The notes under the pieces were generated by a model. It ran no database searches and was not told the DNA's origin. It saw only the letters and a program-made list of their open reading frames with translations. From the NCBI RefSeq assembly GCF_001039275.2, contig NZ_CP030117.1:4030001-4094000 (forward strand): DNA of 64,000 nt, read 5' to 3'. Both the position numbers and the translations under genes were made by a program. This document shows, piece by piece, positions 50,010 through 59,408 of this stretch. Source of the stretch: Brevibacillus brevis (GTDB lineage Bacteria; Bacillota; Bacilli; Brevibacillales; Brevibacillaceae). The stretch's first letter is position 1. Each line of letters starts with the position of its first letter.

Positions 50010-52847
50010 CTATGTTGTCATGCCGATTTCCGCGGGTACGCCAAGTGAACGGTATAGATCGATGGTTTGACTAGTCAGAAGAGTCCAGTTATAAAACTGT
50101 TTAACATCTCGCATAGCCGTCTGGGCCAGTTGATGCCGCTGATCAGGGTCGCGTAATAGCCAGCGGAGTTGATTCGTTAGCGATTCCGGGTCGCCTGTGT
50201 ACATCATGGCGCCGTTTTCTCCATGGCGAACGATCTCCCTCAGCCCTCCCGTATCCGCAACAAGAACTGGCGTACCCAAAGCCATCGCTTCCAGTGCAAC
50301 AATTCCAAAAGGCTCATACAAGCTCGGGAATACCGCCACATCAGCCAAGGCGAACAGCTTATTTCGCCTTGCGTCGTCTACAAAACCCAAGAAGTGGACT
50401 TGCTCAGAAAGTCCCATCTGATGAACCAACTGCTTCCACTCGTCTTGCATTGGTCCTCTGCCAGCTACAAGCAACATCACATGCGGAAACTCATTGCGCA
50501 GCCTTACCATGGCTTCCAACAATAGGTGAACACCTTTTTCCTGGACCAAGCGCCCTATAAAAAAGAGGACCGGTCCATCGCCTAATGCCAACTCCTGCCG
50601 AAGCTGTTCCCGATTTACATCCGGTAGGGGAATCAGATCGACACCATTGTGAATGACCCGCAATCGGGAGGATGGTGTTCCAAACAGCCGCATGACTTCC
50701 GACTCCATATACTTGCTGCAAACGATCATCGAGTCAGAGCTTTGTGTTAGCGTACGTTCACACTCATGAATCCTTTGCTGCAACGGTGTATGAATGCCTT
50801 GATGCCGACCATGTTCCAAAGCATGAATCGTGCTGACGAGCGGAAGAGAGTACCTCTGTTTCAGTTCGATTGCAGCCCAGCCGACAAGCCAATCGTGAGC
50901 GTGGATGACATCTGGTCGCACCCCGAGTGACCAGAGCTGGGAGGTAGCATCGACCATCGCCAAATTTAGTTGAAACACCCATGCCAGAAAGTCAGTTTGT
51001 TCGGAGGGTATGTACGTAGGCAAACGGTGTACGTGAACCCCTTCCATCGTCTCATCTATGGAGCATGAATCTGTTGCACGCGTCAGCACATGCACCGCGA
51101 TTCCTTGCTGGACAAGATGCCTAGCGAGATCGTAGACAGCACGACCAAGCCCCCCTACCACATGAGGGGGAAATTCCCATGCAAGCATCAACACTGTTTT
51201 TGTCGAAGATTGATCTTGCGTAGCCGCAACCAATTGACGCGATACGTTCACTCTATGCGTTTGTTTAGGCAAATAGAACGTGATATCCAAGTCAGGAAAG
51301 ACCGGAAAGTCAGCTTCTGCTTGTGTAATTGTCTCTTCATCCAGTTGATGCTCTCGATACATCGCCAAGAGGGCCCGCATGCGAACCAAGTGGTCATGAA
51401 CGCGTTGCACTGCATACCGGGTGACCGTTTGACCATCTAAAATAAACGCCCAATCACTGCTTTGGGCCAGCATCAATTCGCGTGCAGCCTGCTTGAGGCA
51501 CCGTAAAGAAAGCTGATCTCCTTTCTGCTCAGAAAAGGTCGTAATCGCTCCGATCAGTTCCCGCTCTGCTTGATGCAGATGCCTGTATATCCAGCCATTG
51601 TTCTCGTTCAGCCAGACTTCTCCGTAGCCATTTCTTCCCCATGTAGACATAGGCAAGTGACCGCGATCCTGCTCTGGATACTTCTCCAAATATTCTGATG
51701 GTGTCATTAATTTCACTTTTTTTGAATCACAAACCGTTTTCCGTATGAGGTCATCCAAAAACTGCGGACCCTCGAACCACCAATGCCCAAACAGCTCCGC
51801 ATCATAAGTGGCGACGACCAACGGCATACGATCCATCCAGTGACTAGCTTCCTCCACTTGACGCTCTCGGTGATACAGGAAGTGTCCCGCATGTGACGCT
51901 GCTTTTTCCCGCGCCCAGCTTGGCTCATACCAGTCTTTATCCCCTTCTTTTCCGGTGATCCGATAGTATTTCAAACCAGTACGCACCCGAATGCCATCAG
52001 GATGGATGTACGGCTCGATGTAGCTCATCTCCCTTTCAAATCCAATATCCCGGTAGTATTCACGATAGTCATAGTCCCCTGGATATCCATCGTTCGAGCT
52101 CCATACCTGGCGAGAAGCTTCTTCATCTCTGGCAAAGGCAGCTACATCATGCGGCGTGAACAAGGGAGCGAACCCCCCTCTGCGAGGTAAAGGCGTCGCA
52201 TGCTCTATCGTGTGACTGTCTACAAAGAAATACCGAAGCCCTGCCTCTTTCAGCAAGCGATCCAGTCCAGGTGTATACCCGCACTCTGGCAGCCAAATTC
52301 CCTTCGGACGCCTTCCCAGAATCCGCTCGTGTGTATCGATACCCACCTGAAGCTGAGCTCGAATCGCCTCTTCTGTTTCCACATAGGGCAAAAAGGAGTG
52401 TGTGGCTGCGCAAGTGATGAGTTCGAGGCATCCACTATCCGCGAAATGCCTAAAGGCCTTGATTAGTTGAAAATCCCACTTGCGGCAATAGGCAATGATG
52501 CTTCGAAAACGCTCCACGTACATTTTGGCGATACGGTGTTCTTGGGGTTGAGCTGCGGTTCGTTTGACTTCCTTCCCGGCCAATTCAACGGTCTTCGCTA
52601 GATGTGTGCGAAAGCGTGTCACGATCAGATCATCATCCAGCATGGAAAGTAATGTCGGAGAAAGAGCAAGGGTCATACGGAAAGCGATGCCGTCTGAGAG
52701 GAGCTTGTCGAAAACCATGAGCAAGGGAAGATAGCATTCCAGCATGGCTTCATACACCCAGCGCTCTTCCAGGCGATCGTCCCGATCCCCGTGTCGGACA
52801 TAAGGCTGATGGGCATGCAACACGAGGGAGAGATAACCTTTGTGCAC
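50010..52847 (-). CDS. GH57 (DUF1957) branching-enzyme-like domain fused to a GT4 glycosyltransferase
   Basis: A 945-residue fusion. The first ~540 residues are a GH57 enzyme of the branching-enzyme type with HAHQPYVRH (11-19), the nucleophile E188 in GIWLPECGYTPG and the acid D349 in VVATYDAELFGHWWFEGP. The C-terminal DUF1957 region is helical. Residues 550-945 are a GT-B glycosyltransferase 4, starting VLMLAWEFPPHVVGGLGRAV, with RLRVIHNGVD and the donor motif EPFGIVALEAMALGTPV. A single chain could therefore elongate and branch an alpha-glucan. I use GTG 52845-52847, 6-7 bases after GTGAGGTG; upstream in-frame residues lie in the DUF4912 gene. Confidence 0.92.
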   Translation of the reverse strand: MHKGYLSLVLHAHQPYVRHGDRDDRLEERWVYEAMLECYLPLLMVFDKLLSDGIAFRMTLALSPTLLSMLDDDLIVTRFRTHLAKTVELAGKEVKRTAAQPQEHRIAKMYVERFRSIIAYCRKWDFQLIKAFRHFADSGCLELITCAATHSFLPYVETEEAIRAQLQVGIDTHERILGRRPKGIWLPECGYTPGLDRLLKEAGLRYFFVDSHTIEHATPLPRRGGFAPLFTPHDVAAFARDEEASRQVWSSNDGYPGDYDYREYYRDIGFEREMSYIEPYIHPDGIRVRTGLKYYRITGKEGDKDWYEPSWAREKAASHAGHFLYHRERQVEEASHWMDRMPLVVATYDAELFGHWWFEGPQFLDDLIRKTVCDSKKVKLMTPSEYLEKYPEQDRGHLPMSTWGRNGYGEVWLNENNGWIYRHLHQAERELIGAITTFSEQKGDQLSLRCLKQAARELMLAQSSDWAFILDGQTVTRYAVQRVHDHLVRMRALLAMYREHQLDEETITQAEADFPVFPDLDITFYLPKQTHRVNVSRQLVAATQDQSSTKTVLMLAWEFPPHVVGGLGRAVYDLARHLVQQGIAVHVLTRATDSCSIDETMEGVHVHRLPTYIPSEQTDFLAWVFQLNLAMVDATSQLWSLGVRPDVIHAHDWLVGWAAIELKQRYSLPLVSTIHALEHGRHQGIHTPLQQRIHECERTLTQSSDSMIVCSKYMESEVMRLFGTPSSRLRVIHNGVDLIPLPDVNREQLRQELALGDGPVLFFIGRLVQEKGVHLLLEAMVRLRNEFPHVMLLVAGRGPMQDEWKQLVHQMGLSEQVHFLGFVDDARRNKLFALADVAVFPSLYEPFGIVALEAMALGTPVLVADTGGLREIVRHGENGAMMYTGDPESLTNQLRWLLRDPDQRHQLAQTAMRDVKQFYNWTLLTSQTIDLYRSLGVPAEIGMTT

Positions 52848-52857
52848 AAATGACACC

Positions 52858-53478
52858 TCACTTATTTGATGTTTTGGTATACAACGAGTAGGAGGAAAAG
52901 TTCTCAAACCAGGAGGGTGTAGCTGAATCGTGGACAGGCTCAACTAACGGCTCCCCCCAGCCAGCTTTTGAATTCTGCGGGGTAACTACCGTTTCCGAGC
53001 GTAAAATCGGACAAAACCGATTGTGTTCATATAAACCAAAATCAACAATGTATGTACGTCCTGGCTCTACATCTTTCACGTACCAGGAATGAGCCTCTTC
53101 ATCTACGAGCACATCTCGGACGGAATGCGCATTTTTTCCATCAAATAACCGTTCCGTTACATCATACAAACGCAAGCCTTTCTGGATATGACGATAATCG
53201 GCTTGCAGGTACGATGCGACCATTCTCATGCGCGGCCAAGTGATCTCCCAATAGATAAATAACACAGTCGGTCCTTGTGTCATGACTTTGACAATGTCCC
53301 GACCATAAAACGCAGGCAATTGCCATTCTAATTCTGTTCTAGCGGGAGGTGGTGTCACTGGCTTCACACGGTCTTTTTGCAGGAGATACTTAACTTGACC
53401 GATCGTTAAACCACACTCTTTGGCAATTTGTGTAATGGACATGGATCGTGAACGCAGTTCGAGAATTTTTTCCAGCAT
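52858..53478 (-). CDS. DUF4912 domain protein with N-terminal HTH-like segment
   Basis: A 206-residue protein. Residues 8-35 resemble a helix-turn-helix (SITQIAKECGLTIGQVKYLL). The DUF4912 domain spans about 50-160, with LPAFYGRDIVKVMTQGPTVLFIYW and the later RTYIVDFGLYEHNRFCPILR. DUF4912 is an uncharacterised beta-rich domain, possibly carbohydrate- or ligand-binding (it has been likened to a sandwich fold). It is the first gene of the cluster, and its stop is 11 bases before the GH57-GT4 start. It may regulate or scaffold the cluster; that is inference. Confidence 0.85.
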   Translation of the reverse strand: MLEKILELRSRSMSITQIAKECGLTIGQVKYLLQKDRVKPVTPPPARTELEWQLPAFYGRDIVKVMTQGPTVLFIYWEITWPRMRMVASYLQADYRHIQKGLRLYDVTERLFDGKNAHSVRDVLVDEEAHSWYVKDVEPGRTYIVDFGLYEHNRFCPILRSETVVTPQNSKAGWGEPLVEPVHDSATPSWFENFSSYSLYTKTSNK

Positions 53479-53813
53479 CTTCTAGCACTCCCCTCCGCCA
53501 ATTTCACCTATCTGTTCTTTCCCAATGTCAATCATAGCCAATGCTGCTAACAAAGACTGTCGAATGCTGGATGCACATCCCTTCTTCTTTTGTCGATCAA
53601 CAATCAGGTTTTCGTCATAGGCAAACAAAAATCGCTCTCCTTTCATTCTTACAAAGCTACTTCTCTAGACATTCTTTTCTTTTTGCCAAATAGGAAAAAA
53701 GAGCCATATTCCCTCACCTTTTGTTTTATTTGTAAGGATTTTCATATTGGATACCGATACTATAAAATATTCACTTCTACTTCCAAAAAGACTGAAAAGG
53801 AGTCATAAAAGAA
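53479..53813. other. Divergent intergenic region
   Basis: It holds the minus-strand promoter of the glucan cluster and the plus-strand promoter of the collagenase gene. An A/T-rich ACTATAAAAT at about 53758-53767 is a plausible -10 region for the collagenase, without a good -35. Nothing else is recognised. Confidence 0.4.
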
Positions 53814-56735
53814 ATGAATCATTCATGGATTAGCATGGTAACAGCAGGATCAATTGCAATTTCAACGGTAGCGGCAGGCTTGCCACTAGCAGCTCAAGCC
53901 AAAAGCACGCTGCCAAGCCCATCTCAAGAGCCCAATGATTCGCAGCTTGGTCATACACCGGTTCAGGAAAACATGTCGAAGAGTCAGTTGCGCCAAGCAG
54001 CCAAACAGGAGAAGTACAGCATCTCGCATCTGAAAACATTGGACAATTCAGAGCTTGTTGAATTGTTGAAGGAAATCAGTTGGACGCAAATCCCTGAGCT
54101 GTTTACTTACAACGACGACACCCAGGAATTTTATGAGGATCGGGAGCGTGTTCAGGCCATCATCGATGCCTTGCAAGAAAGTGGTAAGAACTTTACCAAG
54201 GATGACGAGCAAGGCATACATACATATGTAGAGGTTTTGCGTTCGGGTTATTACTTGGGGTATTACAATGATGAATTAAAATATTTGATGGAGCCAAAGT
54301 ATAAGGAAAAGATTATTCCAGCACTTCAAGCAATAACTACCAATCCCAATTTCACCTTAGGTACAAAGACTCAAAATGAAATCATTAGTTCTACGGGAAA
54401 ATTAATCAGCAACACGACTGTTGATTCTGAGACAATCGGCCTTCTGTCAAAAGTAATGGAGGACTTTAACGACAATCGGGATAAATGGTCAGATGATCGC
54501 GAAGCAAGCGAGGCCTTTTACAGCGTCCTCCAAGGTGTTGGCTATGTTCTGATTTGGGGAGTCGCTGATTCAGAAAGAGATGAGCTGGAAAGCAACATCG
54601 ATGCATTTCTCGACCCCATTTTTGACATGGCGGAAAATGGTGAGACTTCCGCTGATCACGTATGGTTAACGAACAATGCCTTGTATTACACAGGGAAATT
54701 GGGAAGCTACTACAGTGATCCAGACAAAGCCAACGACATATTGACGAAAGCGATGAAAACTTATAAAAAGTGGAGCGAGCCATACTTCACTGCCGCGCAA
54801 CAAATCGCGGAAACATATGGCGAGGATGCCAATGGTAAAAAAATCGACCTCGAGGAAATGAAAAAAGAAGGGAAAAAGCATTATCTTCCACAGCAATTTA
54901 CTTTTGATGACGGAGCGGTTGTGTTCAAAACGGGAGATAAGCTAACAGAAGAACAGGTTGAGCGCTTGTATTGGGCATCTAAGGAAGTGAAGGCACAATT
55001 TCATCGTGTCATCGGGAATGACAAGGAGCTTGAGAGCGGTAATCCGGATGATGTACTGACCATTGTCATCTACAATACGCCTGATGAATATAAAATGAAT
55101 CGCTTCTTGTACGGATACGACACAGATAATGGTGGTATCTACATTGAAGGTACAGGTACTTTCTTCACCTACGATCGGACAAAAGAACAAAGCATTTACA
55201 GTCTGGAAGAGCTGTTCCGTCATGAATTCGTCCATTATTTGCAAGGCAGATATGAAGTGCCGGGCATGTGGGGACAGGGAGAGATTTATGAAAACAGCCG
55301 CTTGCCTTGGTATGAAGAAGGCGGAGCTGAGTTTTTCGCAGGTGCTACCCGAACAGAAGGAATCAAGCCTCGCCAATCAGTTGTAGGCAATATCCGAAAT
55401 GCATCGCCTTATCTCGATTACACAGCAGCCGATATGATGCGTGCCAAATACGGAACCCTGGCATTCTACGACTATTCATTCGCGCTTCAGTACCATCTGT
55501 TCAAGAATGATTTTGCTCGTCTGGATAAAATCAATGATACGATCCGTTCCAATGATGTATCTGCCTATGATGACTTGATCGAAGATTTCAGCCGTGATCG
55601 CGCTCTTGAACGTGGCTATCAAGAAACCTTAGAAGAATTGATCGACCAATATGAAGAGTTGGATGTCCCTCTCGTTTCAGATGATTACTTACAAAAAGTG
55701 GACGTAACGAGCAAAGAAGAGGTTTATCGTAAAATCGCAGAGGCTGCCGCTCTGACCGATGTAAAAACAGATGAAAAAGACTCTGGAGAATTCCGCAGCT
55801 TCACGTTGCGTGGGGTCTATACGGGAGGAGCTTCCCAAGGGGAATATCAGGATTGGCAAGAAATGAACCGCCTCACAGATGGATTCCTCAAGGAGCTATC
55901 GGATCTTTCCTGGAATGGCTATGACACGGTTACGAGCTACTTCACCAATTATCGTACGACAAAAGATGGACGATTTGCCTATGATGTCGTGTTCCACGGG
56001 AAGCTGGCTCAAGAAGATGGCTCCGAAACGGAACAGCCAAATCCAAATCCTGAGGAATCGTCTATTTCATTAGGTAAGCCGATCACCGGTATCATCCATC
56101 CACAAAAACCGAATCAGGAGTTCCGTCTCGATGTGAAATCAGCCCAACAGCTTCAAGTTGAGATGGAAACGAAGCAAGGGGATGGCGTGGCGTGGCTTGT
56201 ATTCCATGAGTCCGATAGAGAGAACTACATCTCCTATCCCACCAAGCGTGAAGGTAACAAGCTGATCGGATCATTTGATGCGAAACCGGGGACTTACTAT
56301 GTGACTGCTTATACGTATCGTACAGAGCAAGTGGACCAACCGTTTACGTTATTGGTTACGGGTGAAGATCGCCCGCAAGAGCAACTCTATCAAGAAAACG
56401 AGAGCAATGATTCTCCTGAGCAAGCAAATGGTCCATTGCCGATAGGTACGACTGTTTCAGGTGACATGAAAGGAAACGACTGGCAAGATATCTTTGCCTT
56501 CCAAGTAGATAAGCCAGAAGAAATACGTATTTCTCTGAATCCTCAGCAGGGACAAGGTGTGACTTGGATGCTATTCCACGAGGGAAATCAAGATCAGCCT
56601 GTAGCGTACCCGCAAGAGATAGAGGGAAATCTGCAAAGTGCCCATTATCAAGTAATGCCTGGCCGTTACTACTTGTATGTGTACAAATATCAAAATGAAG
56701 ACGTGGTGTATACGGTAGAGACCAAGCAGCGCTAA
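53814..56735 (+). CDS. Secreted microbial collagenase (peptidase M9)
   Basis: A 973-residue secreted zinc protease. A signal peptide ends near AAQAKS (about residues 26-30). An M9 activator-type helical region (about 50-330) precedes the catalytic domain. The zinc motif HEFVH is at 470-474, and the third ligand is Glu502 in WYEEGGAEF, 28 residues on, as in clostridial collagenases. Two bacterial pre-peptidase C-terminal (PPC) domains end the protein (about 755-860 and 870-973), likely collagen or surface binding. There is no PKD domain. AAAAGGAGTC precedes the ATG. It is monocistronic and ends at a strong terminator. Confidence 0.93.
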   Translation: MNHSWISMVTAGSIAISTVAAGLPLAAQAKSTLPSPSQEPNDSQLGHTPVQENMSKSQLRQAAKQEKYSISHLKTLDNSELVELLKEISWTQIPELFTYNDDTQEFYEDRERVQAIIDALQESGKNFTKDDEQGIHTYVEVLRSGYYLGYYNDELKYLMEPKYKEKIIPALQAITTNPNFTLGTKTQNEIISSTGKLISNTTVDSETIGLLSKVMEDFNDNRDKWSDDREASEAFYSVLQGVGYVLIWGVADSERDELESNIDAFLDPIFDMAENGETSADHVWLTNNALYYTGKLGSYYSDPDKANDILTKAMKTYKKWSEPYFTAAQQIAETYGEDANGKKIDLEEMKKEGKKHYLPQQFTFDDGAVVFKTGDKLTEEQVERLYWASKEVKAQFHRVIGNDKELESGNPDDVLTIVIYNTPDEYKMNRFLYGYDTDNGGIYIEGTGTFFTYDRTKEQSIYSLEELFRHEFVHYLQGRYEVPGMWGQGEIYENSRLPWYEEGGAEFFAGATRTEGIKPRQSVVGNIRNASPYLDYTAADMMRAKYGTLAFYDYSFALQYHLFKNDFARLDKINDTIRSNDVSAYDDLIEDFSRDRALERGYQETLEELIDQYEELDVPLVSDDYLQKVDVTSKEEVYRKIAEAAALTDVKTDEKDSGEFRSFTLRGVYTGGASQGEYQDWQEMNRLTDGFLKELSDLSWNGYDTVTSYFTNYRTTKDGRFAYDVVFHGKLAQEDGSETEQPNPNPEESSISLGKPITGIIHPQKPNQEFRLDVKSAQQLQVEMETKQGDGVAWLVFHESDRENYISYPTKREGNKLIGSFDAKPGTYYVTAYTYRTEQVDQPFTLLVTGEDRPQEQLYQENESNDSPEQANGPLPIGTTVSGDMKGNDWQDIFAFQVDKPEEIRISLNPQQGQGVTWMLFHEGNQDQPVAYPQEIEGNLQSAHYQVMPGRYYLYVYKYQNEDVVYTVETKQR

Positions 56736-56747
56736 TTTGCAAAACAA

Positions 56748-56799
56748 AACCACCCCCAAACGAGCTGCAAAAATCGTTTGGGGGTGGTTCGTTTCTCCT
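56748..56799. terminator. Bidirectional terminator after the collagenase gene
   Basis: A 16-bp perfect stem, AACCACCCCCAAACGA and TCGTTTGGGGGTGGTT, has a 10-base loop. T-rich sequence follows on both strands. It separates the convergent collagenase and lipoprotein genes. Confidence 0.92.
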
Positions 56800-56811
56800 A
56801 TTTTTTTACAG

Positions 56812-57603
56812 TTATCGGCGCTTTGTAATTCGCCCAGAGCCCCCTACCTTCGTTCGTGGAGGCGATTTACTTTTCGGCGGGGAAAAGCTCGAGCGTTTGG
56901 ATGAGACAGATCCACTCGACTTCGACGATTGTCCGCTGGAGGAACGAATAATTTTACCTGAACTACCGCTGGAAGATGACTCCGCCTGCTTCTTGAAAAG
57001 GCTGCCGTCAGAGCCTACCGTACCATCCGTGTTCTTCGCATTACTCCGTTTGAAAATACTTCCCGTACCCTCTTTGGTGATCGGCGGCGCAACTTTTTTG
57101 TCCTCGATTGTGGGCACGCGATACGTTCCGGAAGGCTTGTAAATATCCTTGCTAGAGTAGCCACGATAGCTACCCTTTGTACTTTTCTTGAGCCCGTCGA
57201 ACAAATCATCCAGTACGCTGGCTACAATGTATCCCTGCAAAAACGAAGAATCGTAGTTTTGCCGGACGTACTCTTTGCTATCGACCTCGATCAACGTATC
57301 CGTCGGCTTGGCAGCGTCTTGCTGCAAATGGTATATCTCGTCCGGATAAATGAGGAACATATGCTGCGGATCTTCTTTGGAGATTTCATCTGGCGTATTC
57401 TGCTCCGCCAGCTCCAAGGCTACTTCCGGTACAGTCTTGTCTTCCGCACGATAGATGCGTGACGACTGTCCATTGTCCTTGGTTGAGACAGATTCAAGCG
57501 GATATGTCTCGCCAACCGCAGGACTGCCACAACCCGCTAGCGTAAGGAGGAACAACGCCGGAATCAGCAGGAGCTTGATTGATTTCATCCATGGATTTGG
57601 CAT
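56812..57603 (-). CDS. DUF4247-type lipoprotein
   Basis: A 263-residue lipoprotein. The lipobox LTLAGC (about 20-25) follows a basic and hydrophobic signal. The folded part (about 55-150, with DEIYHLQQD and SFLQGYIVASVLDDLFDGL) fits DUF4247. The C-terminus is a long Ser/Lys/Arg-rich tail (about 185-263), likely disordered and able to contact anionic wall polymers. It is the last gene of the pspA-associated set and overlaps no neighbour. Function is unknown; the context suggests envelope-stress or membrane-associated polyamine-linked systems, by analogy to related gene clusters. Confidence 0.75.
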   Translation of the reverse strand: MPNPWMKSIKLLLIPALFLLTLAGCGSPAVGETYPLESVSTKDNGQSSRIYRAEDKTVPEVALELAEQNTPDEISKEDPQHMFLIYPDEIYHLQQDAAKPTDTLIEVDSKEYVRQNYDSSFLQGYIVASVLDDLFDGLKKSTKGSYRGYSSKDIYKPSGTYRVPTIEDKKVAPPITKEGTGSIFKRSNAKNTDGTVGSDGSLFKKQAESSSSGSSGKIIRSSSGQSSKSSGSVSSKRSSFSPPKSKSPPRTKVGGSGRITKRR

Positions 57604-57620
57604 GTACTTGTCCCTCCTCT

Positions 57621-58127
57621 CTATGTGCCGCGCAGTACCTGCACATCCGCTGGCAGAACACTTTCTCCCTCATAGAGCATGAAACGGCCATCCTGCCACT
57701 CGATTCGCAGCAATTGGCGCTGATCCGATTGGAATTGCCAGATGTACTGCTCCCCTGAAGTGTGAAAGGGCGCTTTCCCCACAGTATGGACGGAGCCATT
57801 ATATTGCTCCTCCAAATGGTAGGTGACGTCGTCCATCTCAATTGTGGTGGGTACTTCGTCTATTGAATCCAGTCGTCCATCAATCACGCTATACAGATGA
57901 TAGACAATCTTCTCCCGTTCCTCGATGTACAGGTAGCGAATAGTCGTTCCATCCTGCAACGTAAGCATCGTGGCTTTGCGACTCGCATTGCTCGCCTTCC
58001 CGATTACTTGATAGGTAACAAGCGATACATCGACCACATCACCCGGTCCCACCGTCAGGATGCTCTTCTCCGGTGCAGGAGGCTCATGCTTGGCAAAAAT
58101 GTTTTGGATTCGCTTCATCAAACTCAT
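57621..58127 (-). CDS. DUF4178 domain protein
   Basis: A 168-residue predicted cytoplasmic protein. The DUF4178 core begins PGDVVDVSLVTYQVIGKASN (about 28-47), followed by alternating beta-strands (TIRYLYIEEREKIVYHLYSV) to the end. DUF4178 genes commonly sit with PspA, DUF350 and DUF4247 genes and sometimes spermidine synthase in Bacilli; the last is absent here. Function is unknown. It lies between the DUF350 and the DUF4247 genes, separated by short gaps. Confidence 0.85.
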   Translation of the reverse strand: MSLMKRIQNIFAKHEPPAPEKSILTVGPGDVVDVSLVTYQVIGKASNASRKATMLTLQDGTTIRYLYIEEREKIVYHLYSVIDGRLDSIDEVPTTIEMDDVTYHLEEQYNGSVHTVGKAPFHTSGEQYIWQFQSDQRQLLRIEWQDGRFMLYEGESVLPADVQVLRGT

Positions 58128-58152
58128 GCTGTACTCCCTTCCCTTTCACGTC

Positions 58153-58557
58153 TTACAGACATGCAGCCAAAATCAAGGCACCCACGAGATGGAATGAACC
58201 AGCCATCATGGCATGTGCCACTTTTCCTTCCTGCGTCCCTTTTTCCAGGTCCAGTCCGGCTACTTGCTTTAACAGCCATTCCACGATTCTCTCCAAAAGG
58301 AACAGAATGATAAATGAGAGCACAGAAACGAGCAGCGCTGTCCACAATAGGTTGGAGGTAATGATAGATTGCGATAAGATATATCCTTGCGCAAACAGCT
58401 TCATGACAAAACGCGTCGTGACCGCGATGTTTCCATTTTTGATTTCCGTGATGTCCTTGTATTTCGTAAACAATGAATCAATCCACATCAAAACAAAAAG
58501 CAAAACGCCGCCGGCTCCTGTCCAAACCAGCATCCCTAGTATTTCTGTCCACGTCAA
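58153..58557 (-). CDS. DUF350 membrane protein
   Basis: A 134-residue protein with four hydrophobic segments (about 6-24, 48-68, 70-93, 114-134). DUF350 (YjfL-like) proteins carry two tandem two-helix repeats; their role is unknown but they accompany PspA homologues. The start is TTG 58555-58557, 7 bases after GGAGTG. A terminator lies between it and the pspA gene, so it may be partly uncoupled from it. Confidence 0.85.
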   Translation of the reverse strand: MTWTEILGMLVWTGAGGVLLFVLMWIDSLFTKYKDITEIKNGNIAVTTRFVMKLFAQGYILSQSIITSNLLWTALLVSVLSFIILFLLERIVEWLLKQVAGLDLEKGTQEGKVAHAMMAGSFHLVGALILAACL

Positions 58558-58595
58558 AGCGAATCACTCCACTTTCGTCAAGGTGTGTAAGGTCT

Positions 58596-58625
58596 GAAAA
58601 AAAGGGAAACCGCCTGAAGCGGTTT
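58596..58625 (-). terminator. Terminator between the pspA-like and DUF350 genes
   Basis: On the minus strand AAACCGC and GCGGTTT form a short stem around TTCAG, with CCCTTTTTTTC downstream. The stem overlaps the pspA stop codon, so PspA can be made in excess over the downstream proteins. Confidence 0.75.
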
Positions 58626-59289
58626 ACCCCTCATATTTTTTCATCAGAGCAGCCAGTTCGTCCTCAACGGCTTGATCCTTATTCAGCTTTGCAATTTCAT
58701 CATCTAAAGAGCTCTGTTTTTTGTAAATCTCGCCGCTTGCTTCTGCTTCTGCTTCCATTTGCAGTGCTTTTTCTTCCATGCGTTTCAAGCCAGACATAGC
58801 CGAGTTCGTGTCGAAGCTACCCATCGCCTGATTGATCGTCTTTTGCGCTTTAGCTGCATTGACGCGGGCAACTAATGTTTCACGCTTGTTTTTCAGCTCG
58901 GTTATCTGTTTTTTCATTTCAGCCAGCTTCTCGCGCAATCCATCGGCTGCCAGCTTGTTTTTCTCGTAGCTGTCCTTGTATTCGTTCATTTTTTGCTCGG
59001 CGGCTTTCTTTTCTTCCAGAGCTCGTCGAGCCAGATCGATATTCTGAGCTTGTGCTGCAATATGAGCTTGCTCATCACGCTTTTTCACCAAGGCTTCCTG
59101 TTCTTCGTACAGCACCTTAAATTTCTTTTCCAAAGCAATTTGGGCGGCAACCGCTTTTTCTGCTTCATTCAAGTCTTCTTGCATATCACGCAAATACTGG
59201 TCTGTCATTTTGATTGGATCTTCTGCTTTCTCAATCAAAGCGTACAAATTGGACATGGTCAAATCACGCAGTCTTTTAAAAATGGACAT
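58624..59289 (-). CDS. PspA/IM30-family membrane-stress protein
   Basis: A 221-residue, almost wholly helical coiled-coil protein. The N-terminal amphipathic helix IFKRLRDLTMSNLYALIEKA and PIKMTDQYLRDMQEDLNEA match the PspA/LiaH/Vipp1 family, which assembles into ESCRT-III-like rods and rings to protect damaged membranes. TAAGGAGGAATAATCC precedes the ATG. It heads the pspA-DUF350-DUF4178-DUF4247 set, with a terminator right after it. No pspB/pspC or liaFSR homologue is next to it, although a two-component system lies 2.5 kb further on. Confidence 0.93.
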   Translation of the reverse strand: MSIFKRLRDLTMSNLYALIEKAEDPIKMTDQYLRDMQEDLNEAEKAVAAQIALEKKFKVLYEEQEALVKKRDEQAHIAAQAQNIDLARRALEEKKAAEQKMNEYKDSYEKNKLAADGLREKLAEMKKQITELKNKRETLVARVNAAKAQKTINQAMGSFDTNSAMSGLKRMEEKALQMEAEAEASGEIYKKQSSLDDEIAKLNKDQAVEDELAALMKKYEG

Positions 59290-59408
59290 GGATTATTCCT
59301 CCTTAAGTACGTGCTAGGTAGTTCGGCCTAAATGTGCCGCCTCCGTTATACCTGTATTTACGATGGTTACGCAAGTAAGTTTCATAAATTTATTTTTTTA
59401 TTGCTACA

